From contig CM016928.1 in the NCBI GenBank assembly GCA_006247105.1, forward strand, positions 620,001 to 684,000: 64,000 nucleotides of DNA, written 5' to 3'. Made by a program: the position numbers and the translations under genes. This DNA is from Giardia muris. Taxonomy: Eukaryota > Fornicata > Diplomonadida > Hexamitidae. This document shows, piece by piece, positions 1 to 8,498 of this stretch. The notes under the pieces were generated by a model. The model was not told the origin of the DNA, ran no database searches, and saw only the letters and a list, made by a program, of their open reading frames with translations. Numbering within the stretch: the stretch's first letter is position 1; each line of letters opens with the position of its first letter.

Positions 1-1
1 G

Positions 2-1771
2 TGCGTTGTCAAGGCTGAGCTCGAGCGCCTCCTTGGGATACAACGGACGGATGATGAGTTCTCCCAGGTGCTGGCAGACATGGGATTGGAACTGGATGAG
101 GTCGTTATGAAGCCTGAGAGGAGCATTGAAGGATCCATGACCATGGAGCCAGTCAAGCACTACAACATCGACGTGACGGCCAATCGTTCGGATGTCCTAT
201 GCGTCGAGGGCCTCGCGGTCGCCCTCCGGCCCTTCCTTGGTCTTGGGCGTCCATGTCAGCGTTTGACATCTCCTAGTCACCTCCAGGTGTACGTCGATTG
301 CGCTCGGGTGGGACTCGTCCGCCCGTACCTCGTCTCGGCGGTTGTCCGTCACGTTCACTTCACGCAGACCTCGTACAACTCGTTCATTGACTATCAGGAG
401 AAGCTTCATCAGAATCTCGGCCGTCGTCGAACCCTTGTCGCCATCGGGGCGCATGACCTCAAGAAGCTCGACCCAACGCACATCACGTACACGGCAGAGC
501 CTCCGGAGCAAATCTCCTTCAGGGCATTGAATCAAGCTGAGAAGTTAGATGGGAGAAGCCTTTTTGCCGTCCTTGGAAGCGATCAGCGGCTTAAGGAGTA
601 TCTTCCCCTTCTTCAGGGGCATGTCCATTGGCCTGTCATTCGGGATGGTCGTGGTGAGGTCCTTTCCCTCCCTCCAATCATCAATAGTGAGTACTCGAAG
701 ATTGACCTTTCCACCACCGACGTCTTCATCGAATGCACGGCGATGGACTTGACCCGCGCACAAGCTGCCCTTTGTGTTCTGACAAACGCCCTTGTGATGC
801 ATACTTCGAAGCAGACAGATATCGAGACCGTCACGGTCATTTACGATGGATATAATGAGAGCCCCCATCATGATGCCTTGAGGACTGGACAGCTCATCAC
901 CCCCTCTAGCCTAAACGCCGCTATTGACATCCCCTGCTCTCGCTTCTGCGATGTTGCAGGAATCCCAAGAGATATCCTTTCTCCAGCCGAGATCTGTAAG
1001 TTTCTCGAGCGTGTTGGGATCGACGCAACCCCGTTATCGAGCATAGCAGCTAGTGGAAGGAATGACAGTGTCTTACGTTGCCGCGCACCCTTCTACCGGC
1101 CAGATATCATTGGAGAACCCGATATCGTCGAGCAGTTCTGCATTTCCTTCGGGTTCAACAATATCGCCAAGTATGCACGCCTTCCACCATCTGCCACCAT
1201 TGGAAACACCCTCCCAGGCTTCCAACTCGCCGAGCTCGTCCGTGGAGAGCTCGTCGCGTGTGGGTACACAGAACTGGCCCTTTTCTCCTTATGTGCCCTC
1301 GAAGATGCAGCATTCGGTGCACTACATGTTGAACTCCAGAACTCCAGGACTGCTCAGTTCACCCATGGCCGTGGCTCTCTCGTCCCTGGGCTTCTTCAGA
1401 CGGCGTCTGAGCACCAGACTCGCCAGCTCCCTATCAGAGTCTTTGAGGTTGGAGAGGTCCTGGTCCCCATTAGCGAGGAGAATGATGATGTAGGTGTCCG
1501 CGCTCGTCGACGTATTGCGTGCCTTCAAGGAGGGCCTCGAGATGACTTTTCGTCGGTTCACGGCGTTGTTGACCGTCTTGCACGCCGGATGGGTGTATCA
1601 GCGCGTCTTGAGGGCGAGGATGAAGAAGGTACTTGTCTCAGTGGCCGTCGAGCCGCCATTTACTTCGGCGAGAAGAAAGTTGGGTGGCTTGGGGTCATTG
1701 CCCCTTCAGTCCTGGCTGCGTATGGAGTTCCTTTTCCATGCACTGCGATGGAGCTTAACCTCGACGAGTAA
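2..1771 (+). CDS. FARSB: Phenylalanyl-tRNA synthetase beta subunit (5' partial)
   Basis: This is the beta chain of cytosolic PheRS, which charges tRNA-Phe as an (alpha-beta)2 enzyme. The frame is open to the left window edge, so the first residues are missing. The first readable residues (KAELERLLG, then DDEFSQVLADMGLELDEV) match the eukaryotic/archaeal N-terminus. Next comes the B3/4 editing region with YNIDVTANRSDVLC-type residues, then a B5 domain and the catalytic-like core ending in a short C-terminus, without the bacterial anticodon-binding extension. About 589 residues are visible, the usual eukaryotic size. The stop codon lies inside an AGTAAAC poly(A)-like signal and the next gene starts 10 bp on. 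Function is assigned from recognised family features, not a search. Confidence 0.88.
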   Translation, partial: CVVKAELERLLGIQRTDDEFSQVLADMGLELDEVVMKPERSIEGSMTMEPVKHYNIDVTANRSDVLCVEGLAVALRPFLGLGRPCQRLTSPSHLQVYVDCARVGLVRPYLVSAVVRHVHFTQTSYNSFIDYQEKLHQNLGRRRTLVAIGAHDLKKLDPTHITYTAEPPEQISFRALNQAEKLDGRSLFAVLGSDQRLKEYLPLLQGHVHWPVIRDGRGEVLSLPPIINSEYSKIDLSTTDVFIECTAMDLTRAQAALCVLTNALVMHTSKQTDIETVTVIYDGYNESPHHDALRTGQLITPSSLNAAIDIPCSRFCDVAGIPRDILSPAEICKFLERVGIDATPLSSIAASGRNDSVLRCRAPFYRPDIIGEPDIVEQFCISFGFNNIAKYARLPPSATIGNTLPGFQLAELVRGELVACGYTELALFSLCALEDAAFGALHVELQNSRTAQFTHGRGSLVPGLLQTASEHQTRQLPIRVFEVGEVLVPISEENDDVGVRARRRIACLQGGPRDDFSSVHGVVDRLARRMGVSARLEGEDEEGTCLSGRRAAIYFGEKKVGWLGVIAPSVLAAYGVPFPCTAMELNLDE

Positions 1772-1773
1772 AC
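1767..1773 (+). terminator. AGTRAAY poly(A) signal overlapping stop
   Basis: The heptamer AGTAAAC contains the TAA stop of the PheRS gene. AGTRAAY is the known Giardia polyadenylation signal. That it works here is inferred from position. Confidence 0.5.
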
Positions 1774-1781
1774 TGAGAAAA

Positions 1782-3623
1782 ATGCCAGTGGAGTCCCGCG
1801 CGGAACAAGCGGTCCTGTCTCCCGCCAACCTCGCGGTCCTCAGGAACACGCTCGGATCGGATGTGACACGGATGCAGGACGCACTTAACGATCGAGGCCA
1901 GAACCCGGCGGTCTATGAGCAAATCCGTGCTGTCGTTCAGCAGAACCAGCGGCTCCTCGGGATTCTCTCAAACATCGAGCAGCGCTTTGCACAGGACCCT
2001 GCACACGTCGATCCACAGGATCGTAACCGGTATTCGACCATCGTTGGCTATGTCCTCCGGAATCATCCCGAAATCGAGTCGGCTCTTCAATACGAGCCCC
2101 AGCATAAGGCACTCTTCCAGTCCGTTGATGTCGGGCGGGTCAACATCGGAAGCATTGTGGAACAGCGAGCAACTGGCGGACCTGATACTCTCTCACCTCA
2201 AACAGCCACTCCTCTTTCGATCTCTTGTCCTCCTAAGGCCGCCTCGGCACATGTCTCGCGTCTTCGTGGATCAATGGACTTGGACCATCCTGACACAAAA
2301 GCTCCAACTGACTTACGTCCTAACCTGCAGGACATTGCGGACAGTGATCTCTTCCTCGCCGAGATCATGCATACGACCCCTAGCATTCGGGCGTCCGAGT
2401 CTTTCCTAACAGAACCCATCTACGACACCCATGGGGCGCTCATCGAGCCAAACCCACGCCATGCGCGCCAGGTCCTTTACGAGCTTGCGAAGCAGTACCG
2501 GGAGCAGCTTCTGGCGGCGAAGGACGGAAAACTTGCCGCCCTCCAGGCCGAGAACGCAGCCTTAAAGACAAACCTCCATGCAGCGTTGACGGAGATCACA
2601 GATCTTAAGGCACGTCTCTCTTCATCAGCCGGGCGTCTCTCGATCCAGGAGGACTTTCTCACCGCCGAAAATACCGCCCTTAAAGAGACTATCACCCGCA
2701 AGTCCGCAGATGCCTCGCAGCTAGCTCAAGAGATGCAAGCTCTTCGTGCTGAGGTTGCAGACCTGAAGTGCGCGAGAGAGAACCTGACGCAATTGACAAG
2801 TGTCTTGCTTCAGGAGCGCCAAGCCCTACAAAACGAAATCATTCAAGGGTCTCGGGCCAATGGTGATGTTAGTCGTGAGACTTCCCTCGAACGAATCGAG
2901 GCAATGTGCCGTCATGCCGCGGCTCTTGAACAGCAGATTCAGACTCAACCGGCACGCACAGATCTTTGCGATACATTCATGGCGAAGCTTGAACTGACGA
3001 TCCAGACATACGAGACGATGCTTGGACGTGTCAAGCAACTCACTGGAGCCCAGTTGAACGACCTTAGTGTCACCCTTTCTCCACATGCCAGTATGGTCTC
3101 CATCCTGGGCGTCCCCGAGAATGGAGGGACCACTATAGCACGTCAGGGACGTGAGCCCAACTCCCTATCAACCGGTCAGCAGTCCCATCAAGATCCCGAG
3201 CGGACGAAATCACAGCCGCGCTCTACACGCTCACCAACCCGGTCAAAGTCGGGGACGACTGGACGTAACGGGCGACAGGTCAGCCCCGACGTTCTTGTCT
3301 ACGAGGTCGTTCGTGTTCTAACAGAGCTCGGTCCGCGAGCGCCAGCACTCCAGCGTGTCGGACCACGTGAGTGGATCGTCGAGAAGAATGGGATCGTCAT
3401 CTCTGTCAATTTGAATAGCAGCGGGATTGTGGTTGTCGAGTCCGAAGGAGGTGTGCCACTTGTCCAGTTCTTAAAACGAATGCACGACGTCCCAGCGCGT
3501 CTAGGGACTCCGGGTAGTCGTTCCCCTCGGCGCCCTCGGACGTCGTCCGTCTCCACGCGCTCCCCAGGCTTCAACGCCCTCAGTATGTTCGACACGGCGC
3601 GAAAGATCATGGATAAGCACTGA
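1782..3623 (+). CDS. Coiled-coil protein of unknown function
   Basis: I do not recognise this 613-residue protein. The start is set at the ATG behind GAGAAAA; the frame stays open upstream, but that part overlaps PheRS. The N-terminal 120 residues are predicted mixed helix. Residues about 240-400 contain heptad-rich coiled coil (for example LAALQAENAALKTNL). A second short coil follows, then a Ser/Thr/Arg-rich linker. The C-terminus has a compact, probably folded segment of about 70 residues (VLVYEVVRVLTELG to VPLVQFLKRM), then a basic Ser/Pro-rich tail. The pattern suits a cytoskeletal or basal-body protein, but this is inference. It converges with the protease-like gene; the two stop codons are 2 bp apart. 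Confidence 0.75.
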   Translation: MPVESRAEQAVLSPANLAVLRNTLGSDVTRMQDALNDRGQNPAVYEQIRAVVQQNQRLLGILSNIEQRFAQDPAHVDPQDRNRYSTIVGYVLRNHPEIESALQYEPQHKALFQSVDVGRVNIGSIVEQRATGGPDTLSPQTATPLSISCPPKAASAHVSRLRGSMDLDHPDTKAPTDLRPNLQDIADSDLFLAEIMHTTPSIRASESFLTEPIYDTHGALIEPNPRHARQVLYELAKQYREQLLAAKDGKLAALQAENAALKTNLHAALTEITDLKARLSSSAGRLSIQEDFLTAENTALKETITRKSADASQLAQEMQALRAEVADLKCARENLTQLTSVLLQERQALQNEIIQGSRANGDVSRETSLERIEAMCRHAAALEQQIQTQPARTDLCDTFMAKLELTIQTYETMLGRVKQLTGAQLNDLSVTLSPHASMVSILGVPENGGTTIARQGREPNSLSTGQQSHQDPERTKSQPRSTRSPTRSKSGTTGRNGRQVSPDVLVYEVVRVLTELGPRAPALQRVGPREWIVEKNGIVISVNLNSSGIVVVESEGGVPLVQFLKRMHDVPARLGTPGSRSPRRPRTSSVSTRSPGFNALSMFDTARKIMDKH

Positions 3624-3625
3624 GT

Positions 3626-4252
3626 TTAACTCGCAGCGACGACCGGGGTGAAGGCGGCCACGACAGACTCCATGGCCCACCGCATCTGAGGGACTTGGAA
3701 ACAACCATTCACGCCCCATGTAGGACCCCAAGTATTCTCCAATAACCAGAACGGTGACCCCTTCTCGTCGACTCCCCACCCGATGAGTATGACGTGATGC
3801 GATCCAACGGGTACTCCGTTGCCTCCTTCATACATCTCCCTCCCATCATGGTAGAAGAGCCCATGGTCCAATGGGATGACCACATGTAAAGGGCCGTTGT
3901 CCATGAGCTCCTGTTTGATCCCTTCAACATCTCGGTGCCCGATATTATGAATATCTTCAAGTCTTAAAGCCATCCCATCCATAGTGAAAAGGTCCATGGT
4001 CCCGAGACGGTCCCAGAGACGCACGAGGTTATCATCAACGGTGGTGTGGTTCAATATCTGCTCATATGAAACAACCCGATATGTACCTCGAAGCATACAA
4101 AGTCGCCGCGCGATCGTGGTAGCGGCGGCATGAGCCCAAGCTTCGGCGAGTGGGGCGGCCTCCGGAGGTTTGCTACAATGCTGGTACATCTCCCGCCAAT
4201 CGTACATTGGAGGAAGAGGGTGCGCGAGCGCAACGACGAGAACGCCAAGCAT
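3626..4252 (-). CDS. Papain-like (C1) protease homologue lacking catalytic Cys
   Basis: The 208-residue product has a short hydrophobic N-terminus (MLGVLVVALA), likely a signal peptide, followed directly by the mature-type start YDWRE with no propeptide. Family C1 landmarks are visible. NGPLHVVI matches the usual NGP strand, GSHHVILIGWG holds the catalytic His (about 152) and ENTWGPTWG holds the catalytic Asn (about 173). The Cys region reads PLAEAWAHAA, so Ala38 stands where the catalytic Cys before Trp is expected, and the oxyanion Gln is also missing. It is therefore probably an inactive cathepsin-B/L relative with a binding or decoy role in the endomembrane system. It diverges from the ZMYND12-like gene across a 12-bp A/T-rich gap. 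Confidence 0.78.
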   Translation of the reverse strand: MLGVLVVALAHPLPPMYDWREMYQHCSKPPEAAPLAEAWAHAAATTIARRLCMLRGTYRVVSYEQILNHTTVDDNLVRLWDRLGTMDLFTMDGMALRLEDIHNIGHRDVEGIKQELMDNGPLHVVIPLDHGLFYHDGREMYEGGNGVPVGSHHVILIGWGVDEKGSPFWLLENTWGPTWGVNGCFQVPQMRWAMESVVAAFTPVVAAS

Positions 4253-4264
4253 TCACCGAAATTA
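4253..4264. promoter_or_regulatory. 12-bp bidirectional initiator region
   Basis: Two divergent start codons are separated by only 12 bp containing GAAATTA. A/T-rich initiators at the start codon are the known Giardia core promoter, so one element probably serves both genes. Confidence 0.45.
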
Positions 4265-5707
4265 ATGCCTTGGGAGCGTAACGCTTCGAAAGGCGGGCGA
4301 GTCTTCGAAAGAGAAGGACTCTCCAGGGAGGAGCTCGAATGGAATACCCTTGCTCAGCGACGGTTGCGGACTCAACGGTTTGCGACTCTGAAGAACGTCA
4401 ACCCACTCGCCATGCCGAGGGCGAAGGCTCTGTTTTACACATGCGAGGTGTGTACGCAGCCCGCGAAACTCCAGTGCTCGAAGTGTGGAAGCTGTTGGTG
4501 CAAACAGGAGCATTTCCTACTCGACTCAGAGAGTATACATTTCGCCATCTGTCCAAAGCTTGCTGAAATTCGAGAACTCTCTCTTCAAGAGGGACGTCTC
4601 GAGAGCCTTGCAGAAATCGTCCAACGCGCGCATGAAGCCCCAGTCCAAATCGGACTGCTACGAGAAGTTTGCGATGCTGCACAAGAGCGGGCAGAACGGT
4701 ACATCGGGGACCGTTGCTACATCATGGCGGTCGCTCCTGCCTCCCGCTATATGCGTCTTGCGTTACTGCTCTACTCTGCAACAAGCTACGAATACCTTCA
4801 TGCCTCTATCCTAGTAGCGCGTGCTCAGCTCGGATTGGAGAAGTACTCGCGTGTCGAGGCTACGCTTGTGCAACTTCGTGCCGATGCCTTCCGCCTACTT
4901 GACCACGTACAATCGGAAATTGGGAGACCAGCTGATACTCGTGCCAAACCTTCCGTCGGAGGCACGCTAATATCTCTTCAGTTATGCACCATGCCACTTC
5001 GAATCATAGCTCGGATACCTTCGCGATACATTGCACTCTTGGGAAGCCTCTACCTCATCGCCGGGACTCTCTATCTCGACATGGGGCGTTACAAAGAGGC
5101 GCTTCATGAGTATGCTCATTCCAGCTATTGTATGGCTCTGGCGTATGGGCCTGCAAGTCTTGAAACATCCCTCGCGTATTCGAACGTCGCGTTCGTGTAT
5201 CTACGCAAAGCCTACGATCTACCAGTTCCCATGCGCTTCGAGCATTTTCTCGAGCATATCCAACACAACCCTGATACCAACATTGTCGACAAAGAAACAC
5301 TCACTCGTGCAGTTCACGTTGCCCTATTCGTCGTGAACGTCTGGGCGACGCATCTCCGGCAACGGATGAATATGGGACAAGGAATCACACTTCACACTAG
5401 AGACGCTGGAGATCCACGTCGAGTCCTTCTTGAGATTCAATGTTTCATCCGTCTTCATTGTGGTCAAGTGTCCTTTGAGTATGGACATGCGTCTCTGACG
5501 CTTGCGCTTTTGTATGCTGTGTATGACGATGAGGCCAATGCCTTTCTACACTCGAAGCGGGCCTATGAGGCTTTCCGGGCGGGTCTCGAAAATCCTGACG
5601 CCTGGGCCTCACCATACTCCGCCGAGGCCAAGGCATACGCCTCAGAGGCGCGGGAGACGATGGACGCGCTCTCGGCCTTCATCACTCGTTTCTCACACCT
5701 ACGATAA
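4265..5707 (+). CDS. ZMYND12: ZMYND12-like MYND-finger TPR protein
   Basis: The 480-residue protein has a MYND zinc finger near residues 60-96 (C60-C63, C71-C74, C79, H83, H92, C96). Helical TPR-like repeats follow (for example GTLYLDMGRYKEALHEYAHS and SLAYSNVAFVYLRKA). Finger-then-TPR order without a SET domain, plus similarity of the segment around the finger, fits animal ZMYND12. That is a ciliary/flagellar protein linked to TTC29 and inner dynein arms. The start is the ATG behind GAAATTA; the open frame reaches upstream into the divergent protease gene but is unlikely to be used. The last 106 bp lie inside the left arm of the inverted repeat, and a detached copy of them sits at 17182-17287. 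The stop is immediately followed by the RRS1 ATG. Confidence 0.72.
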   Translation: MPWERNASKGGRVFEREGLSREELEWNTLAQRRLRTQRFATLKNVNPLAMPRAKALFYTCEVCTQPAKLQCSKCGSCWCKQEHFLLDSESIHFAICPKLAEIRELSLQEGRLESLAEIVQRAHEAPVQIGLLREVCDAAQERAERYIGDRCYIMAVAPASRYMRLALLLYSATSYEYLHASILVARAQLGLEKYSRVEATLVQLRADAFRLLDHVQSEIGRPADTRAKPSVGGTLISLQLCTMPLRIIARIPSRYIALLGSLYLIAGTLYLDMGRYKEALHEYAHSSYCMALAYGPASLETSLAYSNVAFVYLRKAYDLPVPMRFEHFLEHIQHNPDTNIVDKETLTRAVHVALFVVNVWATHLRQRMNMGQGITLHTRDAGDPRRVLLEIQCFIRLHCGQVSFEYGHASLTLALLYAVYDDEANAFLHSKRAYEAFRAGLENPDAWASPYSAEAKAYASEARETMDALSAFITRFSHLR

Positions 5708-6229
5708 ATGCAATTCGACCTTCATTATCTCATGGCGACTGATCCAACACCCTTGCCGCCGGGGCTTCTGGAACCTGAGACAGACGAGCATCAGATGATG
5801 GATGTCGCTGTTCGGACCGTTGCAGCCCTCTGCAAGGAGTTTGTGCAGCTCCCTCGAGTATCAAGCAACATCGGGCTTATGGGGACGTTACCTCCTCCGA
5901 TCCTTCATCTTCCGCGTGAGAAGCCTCTTCCAAAGCCGCGGGAGCCAACTCGATGGGAACTGTTCGCCAAGACGAAAGGGATCAAGAAGCGAAAGAGATC
6001 ACGGCTTGTGTATGACGAGAAGGTCAAGGAATACCGTCCACGTTATGGGAGGAATCGACGGACAGATAACACGACAGAGTATGACCCGATCATCCCTGCA
6101 AAGGAGGGGGTTGATGATTATCCAGGGGCGAAGGATGCCTTTACAGTGGTTCGGGAAGCGCGCTTGGCACGCATCGCAAAGAACAAGGCTCAACGCGCCG
6201 CGAACCTACGGCGGGGCGGGAGGAGGTGA
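5708..6229 (+). CDS. RRS1: Ribosome biogenesis regulatory protein RRS1 (left copy)
   Basis: RRS1 acts in the nucleolus in assembly of the 60S subunit, delivering 5S RNP components with RPF2. The 173-residue protein has the family signature LPREKPLPKPREPTRWELFA, then a basic stretch (KKRKRSRLVYDEKVKEYRPRYG) and a basic C-terminus. It is somewhat shorter than yeast RRS1 (203). The ATG directly follows the previous stop (GATAAATG). A second in-frame Met eight codons on (MATDPT) could be the true start. The gene lies wholly inside the left repeat arm and has an identical copy at 16660-17181. It converges on eIF3j with about 10 bp between stops. Confidence 0.85.
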   Translation: MQFDLHYLMATDPTPLPPGLLEPETDEHQMMDVAVRTVAALCKEFVQLPRVSSNIGLMGTLPPPILHLPREKPLPKPREPTRWELFAKTKGIKKRKRSRLVYDEKVKEYRPRYGRNRRTDNTTEYDPIIPAKEGVDDYPGAKDAFTVVREARLARIAKNKAQRAANLRRGGRR

Positions 6230-6239
6230 ATGTTTACCC

Positions 6240-6998
6240 TTATATAAAGTCGTCGTACCCGCAAGCATTGTCATACTTCTGGTGTCCTGACGAGGAGCCA
6301 CCCACATAGATCTGGGGCTTCCCACTACCCTTCTTTTTCTTCTTTTTGTCTTGCTCACGACGATACATCTCTGCGGAGATGCGGGCACAGACATCCGAGA
6401 GCTCTTTAACATCCTCGGGATAAAGTGGTTCAACCGCGCCTGTGATGATGCGTTTTAGACAGGCCATATAGAGGACGTCGTTGTCCTCGCGAGCCGTACG
6501 CTTCAAGGTGCTCCGGAGCTTCTCTACGACCCTGTCTGCAAGGCGATCGAAGTCGTTCGCCGTCTCGGCTGGGAGATCATCAATACTCTTGAGACTCTTC
6601 ATCGTCTTCTCAGCGCCCTCCACATGCATGAAGTCATCCTCCAGACTACGAATACCAGGCTGGTCTTTGTTTGCCTTCTTGGTGGCAGACTCCTCGGATT
6701 CAGAGGAATCGTCAAGCATGCGCTTCGCCGCATCGATGCTTTGCTCCGCGCGTTGACGGGCAGCAACTCGGTGACTTCCTTCACCTGTATCCATGGGAGT
6801 GGACCCCGAGAATACCTCACGCTCACGGTTACGAAGATTCCGACGGCGCTCGGCCAGCGCTTGCTCGTCTTGTCGCTTCTGTTCCTCGGCCGCTTGCTGC
6901 TGCTTCTTCTTGCTGAGGCGCTCGGCGTTCTTTGCCCACGAGTCGCCTCCTGACCCCTCAGAGCCTTCAGAACTGCTACCGAAGTCTAGCTCAGGCAT
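6240..6998 (-). CDS. EIF3J: Translation initiation factor eIF3 subunit J-like (left copy)
   Basis: The 252-residue protein is highly charged. It has an acidic Ser/Gly-rich start, an Ala/Gln/Lys-rich helix (residues about 28-60), a helical core (ETANDFDRLADRVVEKL, then LKRIITGAVEPLYPEDVKEL) and a Lys-rich segment followed by a tail ending GYDDFI. A C-terminal Lys-rich patch and a final Y-D/E-D-F motif are typical of eIF3j/Hcr1, which binds the 40S decoding centre and helps subunit recruitment and recycling. The start follows GTGAAAA. An identical copy is at 15891-16649. Assignment rests on the tail and overall layout; the N-terminal half is too low-complexity to help. Confidence 0.72.
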   Translation of the reverse strand: MPELDFGSSSEGSEGSGGDSWAKNAERLSKKKQQQAAEEQKRQDEQALAERRRNLRNREREVFSGSTPMDTGEGSHRVAARQRAEQSIDAAKRMLDDSSESEESATKKANKDQPGIRSLEDDFMHVEGAEKTMKSLKSIDDLPAETANDFDRLADRVVEKLRSTLKRTAREDNDVLYMACLKRIITGAVEPLYPEDVKELSDVCARISAEMYRREQDKKKKKKGSGKPQIYVGGSSSGHQKYDNACGYDDFI

Positions 6999-8194
6999 TT
7001 TTCACGGGGTTGATCAGAATCAACGAACAAGTCCTGATTGTAAGCTATTCCCGTTGAGGGACTAAGGGATCTATGAGTTACCGTGGGAACCTTCCCGTTC
7101 TTGGCTCTCCTTGAGGCACTCGATTTGGTTATTGGGTTGGAATCGAGGTTGGGAGTATTTTCCTACTGTGGTCGGTCTATGTCTCGACTTATAGAAGAGG
7201 AAACTGTTGTTAACAAATCTCAAGATTAGGAACGCAGACGCTATGTTCCTCCGGGAGGTCACTTAGGAATCGTTAATTGGATCTCGAAGAGCTCTTATCT
7301 TTGTTACTGGGAGGGCCGTCGGAACTCACTCTTGGTAACGCACCTCTCGACTCATTTCAGTTCTACACAAAGGGAAGATCCAAGTCATCTGTGTTGTCGT
7401 AGAACGGCTTAGATCACAACCTGCGGGCTCAAGAGAGCAGGTTATTGAGGAGATTTGACACAGAAGTCCGTACTCGATTATCTCCGAATCACTACCCTTC
7501 TCATGAGTCGAGCACGATCGCTATCTTGCAGTCGGACGTATTGTGGATACGCTAAATAGCGATTTCAGCCTTTTAGATATCGTTCAAGCTTTGATCGGCT
7601 GCCCATCTCCGGCTCCTTCCACTGAGTAAAGTGCTTCATTCTACCATTTTCACTCATGGGCAGTCACTCTTCTATGAGGAGTTCACTACCTCAAAGACCT
7701 CTTGTATGGCAACCTTTTGCTGCTAGACAATTGATTGATGTAGCTTAGCCTGCACCAGCCAGAGACCGGATCCCGAATGGTATGTTCTCGTCATGTTGAT
7801 CACCTTCGCTCCTAGACTTCCCTCTCGGATATACGCTGAAGCACTGTCGAACTGATCCTGTAAGAAATCCTAGGATTTCTCTGGGTCGTCGCCCCATCCT
7901 CTCCACCACCAATCTCAAGACCCTTCCCAGTGTGCAATACTTCACTCTGGGCTGACAAATCCCTTGACTCAGGCCCTTCATTGAGCTTTTAACTGGGAAG
8001 ACAGGTCTCCTCCCATAACAAGGAGAACGAAGATGTCGATCCCCGCAATACCACATTGATGGTCCTCCGTGCAGAAGAGAAGTACTCGGGGCAGACCTCC
8101 CTGCTGGACAAGAGAGCCACTCTCGCTTATGCAAGAAGACGTCTGGCCCAGCACGACCGGCGATACAGGAGGAGGAGGGCTAGGCCCCGGGCAG
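6999..8194. other. 1.2-kb non-coding region in left repeat arm
   Basis: I see no convincing protein gene. The frames present are short and lack initiators. It is less GC-rich than its neighbours. It holds an 18-bp perfect palindrome at 7863-7880. The same region, reversed, is at 14695-15890. It may contain non-coding RNA genes, but I recognise none apart from the tRNA that follows. Confidence 0.6.
7863..7880. repeat. 18-bp perfect palindrome
   Basis: AGAAATCC followed by TAGGATTTCT reads the same on both strands. The mirrored copy lies at 15009-15026. Function unknown. Confidence 0.8.
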
Positions 8195-8282
8195 TGGGGT
8201 GTGGTGTAGTGGGAGCACGACGGCTCTTGAAGAACAATCTGGTACTCATGCCGTTACCCGGGTTCGATTCCCGGCACTCCAG
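8195..8282 (+). tRNA. Probable tRNA with 18-nt intron, possibly Gln(UUG) (left copy)
   Basis: The 88-nt segment folds as a tRNA. The acceptor TGGGGTG pairs with CACTCCA (one G-U), followed by G as discriminator. The D-stem is GTGT/GCAC around an AGTGGGA loop, and the anticodon stem is ACGGC/GCCGT. The T-arm is CCGGG-TTCGATT-CCCGG. The internal promoter boxes fit (A box TGGTGTAGTGGG, B box GGTTCGATTCC). The anticodon loop is 25 nt long, so an intron of about 18 nt after position 37 is likely. That placement gives anticodon TTG with an unusual C at position 33. A different stem register would give CTT (Lys), so the isotype is uncertain. No T-run terminator is seen just downstream. Confidence 0.72.
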
Positions 8283-8498
8283 CTTCGCTCTCTTCGAGGA
8301 AGACACCGCCCACTCCTTCTCGTCCTGTCACCTTCCGACTCTCCGTCTCGATGGGAAGGACCCCTCTCTTGAAGACCCTCTCCAGGCCTACTTGTTGAAG
8401 CCCTTGGGTCTCCACCCTCGGGGAGTTGAGGAACATCCAGCCAGGCACTCCACGCACTTCGTTGACGTCGAAGACAGTGGATGTAAGATATGAGAGTC

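Noticed and set aside
1494..1781. 5' extension of the coiled-coil gene
   Set aside because: It overlaps PheRS codons; the ATG at 1782 has a proper initiator just after the PheRS stop.
8056..8493. 145-codon frame next to the RING gene, with a mirrored copy at 14396-14833
   Set aside because: It runs straight through the tRNA and has no initiator or domain; its exact duplication is explained by the inverted repeat.
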